Assembly: GCA_015680635.1 (NCBI GenBank)
Contig: JAABOA010000257.1
Coordinates: forward strand, 1-15,623
DNA: 15,623 bases
Direction: 5' to 3'
Origin: Lunasporangiospora selenospora
Lineage: Eukaryota; Mortierellomycota; Mortierellomycetes; Mortierellales; Mortierellaceae
Part shown: one piece after another, positions 10,501 to 15,623 of the stretch
How positions within the stretch are numbered: the first letter of the stretch is position 1
Layout: every line of letters starts with the position of its first letter
Translations under genes and position numbers: made by a program
Notes under the pieces: model-generated
Told to the model about the DNA's origin: nothing
The model's input: the letters and a program-made list of their open reading frames with translations, nothing else
The model's database searches: none

Positions 10501-13500
10501 GAATTGGTGGAAGGATTGTTCAGACGAGGCAGAGGTCTAAGCAGACTTTTATCAATCCAAGCAACCCACCCAAAACGGTCATTCGTATGACCTCTCACCT
10601 TCGCCGCTGGCAGCATGCTTTTCCTCGAGTCCAATCTCGCAACGCTTCTCCTAATTTGATCCGCAGTGAAGTGTATACCGACGGGCTCTCGAATACAGAA
10701 GCTTGGAGAGGACTCATGTCTCCTGCATCGCTCCCACTAACGACGGATTACTTTCCTTCTAATGATGAACTGCAAGAACTCTACTCTGAGTATATCCATA
10801 CCATCTCTCCAAGCGAGGATAGCAACAGCTACGGGGAAAGCGATCAAGAAAGGAGGATAAGAGCAAAGAACCTGATGAAAGAGCTCATCTATCATCGATT
10901 GGCTCAAGGATTTCAACTTATCGTCGAGGGCTCCTCATCTTCCAAGAGTAGTCAGGGACAGTCAGGAGGCAGTAGAGCGGACCATCCGTCTTCACAAAAC
11001 GATCCTAGGTCGAATCAGACCGAGGCAACAGGATCATTGATAAAGCGAGGACTACCAGGCTCTACAAAGAAGCAAGATACGACGGCAGCGAGGACAGCAG
11101 ACGAATTCCCAAGTAAAGGTGTTCGCCCTGTGAACGGCAACCTGACGGGCAATACGACTAACGACAAGGCTTGCCATCTTAGCATGGGCCAGCAGGTTCA
11201 CCGCTTGTCGATTGACGCTACGGATGGAAATGTTGAAGTCAAGCGGTACGAACGTCGACTCGGATACAAGCCCGAGGCTATCAAGTATCAATGTGTGATC
11301 TGGTCCAAGAATCTACCTTGCTACATGCCCCGGGATTTGACATTCACCTATCCATTGTTGTCCCATTACCAATGGAATTATCTGGACCATCTCGTCTCGG
11401 GATACCAAGAGGAACTAACAGAAGATTTACTCTATTGGCGAGCAAGGTTCATCTTGATTCCAACTGAGCATATTGCCATCAACAGTCTGACCAATGCCGC
11501 TGGAGAGCTACTGGATGAGGAGGAGTTGCGCCTAGCCGGATTCCAAAGGTTTTTGGATCTTTTCCAGAAGGCTCGTTTTATTGATTCCAAGGCGGATTCA
11601 TATTCAGGAAAGCGACAAGACTTCTCGGTCAAAGTTCAGCCCATTACCTGTAGCTTTGCAGCCTGGGCGTTCAATGAACTTTCAAAGAAGGAACAGGAGA
11701 CAGGCCAAACCTCAAGCCCAGCAAGCCAACAGGCAGAACCAGTCAAACTCAATCGAAACTCTAAAATTCAGGATATTGCAACGGCCATCCAGAACCCTTA
11801 TTCGGGTGTCAAACTCCAGGATCGACGATGGCATCTGCGCGTCTATAACAGTGTGTTTTTGGGCAACGAGGTGGTCGATTGGCTGATTCATACCTTTATG
11901 GACATTGATACACGCGAAGAGGCCACCGAGTTTGGAAAGAAGCTCTTTGACAAAGGTCTGTTTATCCATTGTCTTGGTAAGCATCATTTTATGGACGGGC
12001 ATTACTTTTACCAATTCTCGGGAGATTATGCACCTCCAACGAGCAAACAACCACGGGGCTGGTTCCGACAGACGACACAGTCATTGACGAGACGCGACGT
12101 GGACTTGGAAAAGTTGAAAGAAAAGGAGACAGAATCCTTGTCAGAGAAGGTGACACGACCACCTATCAAACTGGCTGCTGGATCAGCTACTGGGTCGACA
12201 GCAACCCTTGTATCCACTGCGAGTGCTATGACAGATAGCTCAGCGGGTGGAGGAGGTACTGGAGGTGGAGCTGCTGCCCAAGTATCCTCGAGTGCCATTC
12301 CTTCCTTCAAGGAGCGAATGGAGATGATTCAAAAAATGGCACCCCCCAAGAAAGTTGACATGTCCAAGACTATCGCGATTGATGTCGATCCCAACAAACG
12401 CAGTGACCGACGAGAGTCTGCCGTTCTCCATTACGATCTGGCACATAATATCAAGCACTGCTATCACTTTCAGCTACACTGGCTTGGATGCACGGCTCGA
12501 TTTATTGAGGACATGCTGCAATCATGGGGCCGAACAGCTGAAAGGTGTGGTCTCAAACTGGTCGAAGTCCCAATTGAACAAGATTCTCAGGGACGGGCTT
12601 TTAATCCTTTTGAAAGCCCTGTGCCCATCAAGCTGGCTATGCGTCCCCCGCTGACCAGAGGTTACTTCAAGCCTTCTTCCACAACCGGTGGCGTTGCCAG
12701 CGAACCTGTTCAGGTGCCCAAACTTCACTTCTTTACCGAGTTGGTGAAGCTTCACGGGTTTATTCTCGATATGGAGTCCGATGAGCTTTATCCACCCATA
12801 TCGCAACTCAATTACTCGTACAGGCGAGCACCTTACAAGAACATTCAATATGTTCATCGATCGGGCGTGGCCTTTATCCAGATTTCGTATAATGGCCCCT
12901 TTGAATTTCTTTGGGTCAACAATCGTCTCTTGACCTCGCACTCGATCCCTACCCCGGACCGAGAGCGCAGTGATTGGGACCGTTCCAAAACCGGAAATGT
13001 CTCTGGCAACAGTGGAGGAGGGGGAGTAGGTCAAGACAGTGCTGGCGGTGTTGGTGGAACATCAGCCTCGTCCAAGGGTGCTTCGAACCATGTCCCCAAT
13101 CCTGAGCTCCTACGAAAAAAGTTTGCTGACACTTGTGCAAACAAGGAGGAGCTAGCCAGGATATGGAACGAGATTTCAAGTCATCTGGAGACGGTCTCGG
13201 GCATTCAAGATATACTTGAAGATGTTCCTGATGAGAATGTTGGAAGAAGCTGGGTCATGCCATCGTTGGCGGCACCGAGGCGCAGATCGGAAGCTTTGAT
13301 CGAGTCCCCACATGAGCAACAGCTGCCTGGAGGTACCGAGAATGAGGCTGGCGCTGCAAGGAAAGAGCCTCTTGGCGATGTCTCGTCTGTGAAGGATCTC
13401 CCTGGAGCAACGACGACGACGACGCCAATGACACCCACTACTGTTCCTATTATCCGAATTGACATGGATCACTCTGTCCATGAAGAGGAGCACCACAAGG

Positions 13501-13682
13501 AAATCAGAGGAGAGCTCATGCTTCATGAAGATGTGATTTCTCGCGCTGCTCCAGCTCCTAGTGTGGCAGCACAGGAAGATCTTCCAGGAACAAGCAGCGA
13601 GCAACCACTCGATGACTCTGCCGTCAATAATGATACCAAAGCAACAATAGTAGAAGATACAACAAAGACAGAGAATGATTAA
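7539..13682 (+). CDS. IML1: Iml1/DEPDC5, GATOR1 (SEACIT) subunit
   Basis: Iml1 is the large subunit of GATOR1, which with Npr2 and Npr3 acts as the GAP complex for the Rag/Gtr1 GTPase and restrains TORC1 at the vacuole when amino acids are scarce. Four exons join in phase 0: 7539-7901, 8013-8081, 8179-8364, 8448-13682, giving 1950 aa. Introns are 111, 97 and 83 bp, all GT-AG. Visible parts: a Ser/Gly-rich lead (1-55); an N-terminal domain from about 56 (NVVKIHVHSDNYSKRDFLID); the conserved Iml1 block from about 220 (KYFIFIQMSREMWEFDEDGE, then VSIVLFSRIFYQEEEEE); a vWA-like/SABA section to about 460 (LSIVLITPGSGMFDVDKR, PAHIVPLFRWKGP); a long disordered middle with the conserved LTTDYFPSNDELQ and RLAQGFQLIVEG blocks; a DEP domain at about 1311-1400 (VFLGNEVVDWLI); and the DEPDC5 C-terminal domain at about 1530-1710 (HYDLAHNIKHCYHFQLHWLG). 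It is about 350 aa longer than yeast or human homologues through low-complexity inserts and a Thr-rich acidic tail. The start is the first ATG after the leader intron. Confidence 0.95.
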
Positions 13683-13867
13683 ACAACATGGACACTCTCT
13701 CTTTCTATTACTCCCACCTTCTATCTACACTTTATTTGCTGAAAGCACTCTGGCTATCCATTCGGCTCCATGGACTCGCTATATTGTTTTCGTTTAATTT
13801 GCATGGATTAACAGACTATGTTGATTAGGAGGTACCATGAATAGCTGTTTCTCCTTCTCTTCTCCTT
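13683..13867. other. Short spacer between convergent IML1 and POL12
   Basis: Only 185 bp separate the IML1 stop from the POL12 stop, so both 3' UTRs must be accommodated here or overlap the opposite gene. No plus-strand AATAAA was found; the ATTAAA at 13678-13683 overlaps the IML1 stop codon and is too early to be a credible signal. Confidence 0.7.
13731..13736 (-). terminator. POL12 poly(A) signal AATAAA
   Basis: AATAAA reads on the minus strand here, 132 bp past the POL12 stop. Cleavage some 10-30 nt further would end the transcript roughly 20-40 bp from the IML1 stop codon. Confidence 0.65.
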
Positions 13868-15544
13868 CTATACTCGCACAATATCCACACGGCACCGTTC
13901 GTAAACGCGGTGATACATGGACATGGTCCGCTCATCCTCGTCGTCCATAATCATCACCGCGTCGCTCAGATAATCTTGTGCCATCGGATGAATGGTCAGC
14001 ACCGCAAACGTTCCACCAGTCTGTGCTTTGCTCAATTGATTCGGGTTGACCATCATCACATTGTCCACTGTCTTGGCAAAGTGTTTGAGTTTGCTGGGGA
14101 GAAGTAGGATGTCGGGGCAGACTTTGAGGTCCAAGAGGTCGAGTTGATTAAAGTCGATTCCAGCCTCGATGTCCGATACAAGGCCCGGGTATACTGGATG
14201 CAAGCTATCAACATTTTGCATATCAACAAGGCAAGGGACAAGGAACAGAAGACAGTAAAGAATCTGTCAATATAAATACAGCACGGTGAGCAGAGAGAGA
14301 GGAAGAATGGAGGGCATAAAGAGGCCTCTGGGAGTTTACCTTCTCTGCTCGACTAGATACTTGGAGAGTCTACCCAGTCGATCCGTACGTTCTGGGTTTA
14401 CAGTAACCTCATCTCCACTAAGCTGAAGAAGAATATCGGATGTGTTCACCGCAAAGACCATCTCATTGATCGTGAATTGTGCTGGGTTGGGTAGGCAGTA
14501 GGTACCCTGTTATATCGGATAACAGACATAAATATCAATTTTTCGGTCATGTTAAAGAAGAGCAGTATCTCTGATCAGCAATATCAGAATTAGAAAAAAT
14601 ATGCCTTATCCACATACGGTTGGTAGCTCCAGTGCTCGTTGGTGTTCAAATTCGGGCTGAGGCAACACAGTGGTCTCATGGATGATGTCCTGTTGGGATG
14701 GCACAAGCAAGATCTGCATCTCCCTTGGATAGCGTTCCTGATGTTGAGCAAGTCTGGAAGAAATGTACTTGGAAAAGTAGGCCTCGGGCAACATATCGAC
14801 ATCCCCCGAAAGAATATGTGGGTGCTGTGACGAGATAAATGGGCCCATCTACATTAAACATGAGCAATAGGTCAGCATCCATGAGTACTTCCTGTTTAGC
14901 CTCTCTCCAAGTCAGATGAACCAAGAAATTGACGGACAAAAAGGCCTTACCAGCAACAAGATGTCAGGTCGCTCCTTATTAACGTGTTCCATAAGCGCTT
15001 CCAACGGCTCAAACAATAGATTGTCGCTTAATGTGTAAGGACCGGCAGCAACCACCATTTTAATGGGCTGCCCTCCCAGTCTCCTATACTGAAGTTCTTC
15101 CAGCTCTGCAGGACTCGCTCCCGCCATTGACTGTACTGGAAGCTATGATTTAACCAAACAAAGAATATCTCGGGTTAGGAGAGACTAATGAATACTCATC
15201 GGACCAAATTCCGGAATGATTTATACTAAAAACCTTGTGAATCTTGGTCGCCACAAAAGTTGATCCGTTCACATTGATGCCATCCAGGACAGCGATTTGT
15301 CCGGGAAAGAAGTTGAGAGATGAGAGTTCCGTGACATCCAACCTGATTCTTGCACCTCCTCCAAGTCTTCGACTTGTTTCAAGGACTAGGGAATGCTCAT
15401 TAGATTTGCCTTCGTTGGCATCAGAGCATATCCTGCCAATGACTGTGATCACATTTTGACTGGGCTGGGAGGGGTTTTGGAACTCGGTTTCTGGGTATGA
15501 CTCCTTGTAAAGCGAGGCAAACATATCGATCTTCTCGTCCAAAG
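13868..15544 (-). CDS. POL12: DNA polymerase alpha subunit B, C-terminal part
   Basis: Subunit B (Pol12/POLA2) tethers the C-terminus of the catalytic subunit in the nuclear polymerase alpha-primase complex at replication start. Five exons are visible, 5' to 3' in plus coordinates: 15234-15544, 14951-15142, 14618-14848, 14340-14506, 13868-14204. They give 411 full codons and TAG. The N-terminal part lies beyond the right edge, since the first visible exon opens with two bases of a split codon after a ccttag acceptor. Domains: a linker resembling human POLA2 (LDEKIDMFASLYKE), the OB fold (VITVIGRICSDANEG to FFPGQIAVLDGINVNG), then the phosphoesterase-like domain (IKMVVAAGPYTLSDNLLFEP, RPDILLLMGPFISSQHPHI), inactive in this family. 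The end matches the family (PDILLLPSKLKHFAKTVDNV, GGTFAVLTIHP, VDIVRV). The intron between the first two visible exons is uncertain: gttttt/catag (15143-15233) keeps frame and a Leu-Pro, while gtataa/ttccag (15136-15226) also keeps frame. Confidence 0.92.
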
Positions 15545-15623
15545 CTAAGGATCAGAGAATAAACAGCTTGGCATTTTAGATCATTCATTCAACACCGAGT
15601 TCATAAAAAAAGGTTAGACGATT
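15545..15623 (-). other. POL12 intron, truncated by window edge
   Basis: The sequence upstream of the first visible POL12 exon ends in ccttag and has pyrimidine-rich stretches and a ctaac near the far edge. It reads as intron; its donor was not identified and may lie outside the window. Confidence 0.6.

Noticed and set aside
12522-13034. 170-codon open frame on the minus strand inside IML1
   Set aside because: It is fully antisense to the conserved C-terminal domain of IML1, and its translation has no recognisable domain. Other antisense or alternate-frame stretches in 9230-13604 were dropped for the same reason.

Overview
This window is nuclear DNA from a eukaryote, most likely an early-diverging filamentous fungus of the Mortierella type (Mucoromycota in the broad sense). 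The kingdom call is firm: the genes have short GT-AG introns (about 80-460 bp), several with CTAAC-like branch points, and the fungal vacuolar and mitochondrial proteins fit. The Mortierella-like placement is inference from gene style, not from any search. There are no bacterial operons, ribosome binding sites, tRNA or rRNA genes, or CRISPR arrays.

Layout. Bases 1-3830 hold no intact gene that I can recognise. They start with a (GA)n microsatellite. Roughly 1230-3010 carries what looks like a decayed minus-strand protein gene: one frame stays readable for 268 codons with only three internal stops. From 3831 to 13682 there are three complete nuclear genes. ATP15, the epsilon subunit of mitochondrial F1-ATPase, is on the plus strand with 3 exons and 64 aa. 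A Rab2-type small GTPase is on the minus strand at 5142-7005 with 10 exons and 214 aa. IML1, the DEPDC5 homologue of GATOR1/SEACIT, is on the plus strand at 7539-13682 with 4 coding exons and 1950 aa. From 13868 to the right edge lies the C-terminal two thirds of POL12, the B subunit of DNA polymerase alpha, on the minus strand and cut by the window end.

Arrangement. ATP15 and RAB2 converge on a low-complexity T-rich/A-rich spacer. RAB2 and IML1 diverge from a shared 0.53 kb promoter region. IML1 and POL12 converge with stops only 185 bp apart and a POL12 poly(A) signal close to the IML1 stop. RAB2 (vesicle traffic and lysosome/vacuole delivery in other eukaryotes) and IML1 (amino-acid control of TORC1 at the vacuole) share an organelle theme, but co-regulation is only an inference.

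I found no convincing new multi-gene system. The most notable items are the extreme fragmentation of RAB2 (coding exons of 11, 16 and 22 nt, with the P-loop encoded by three exons), the decayed unidentified gene at the left, a C11 run next to a splice donor, the probable 3'-end overlap of IML1 and POL12, and a weak, ambiguous intron donor in POL12.
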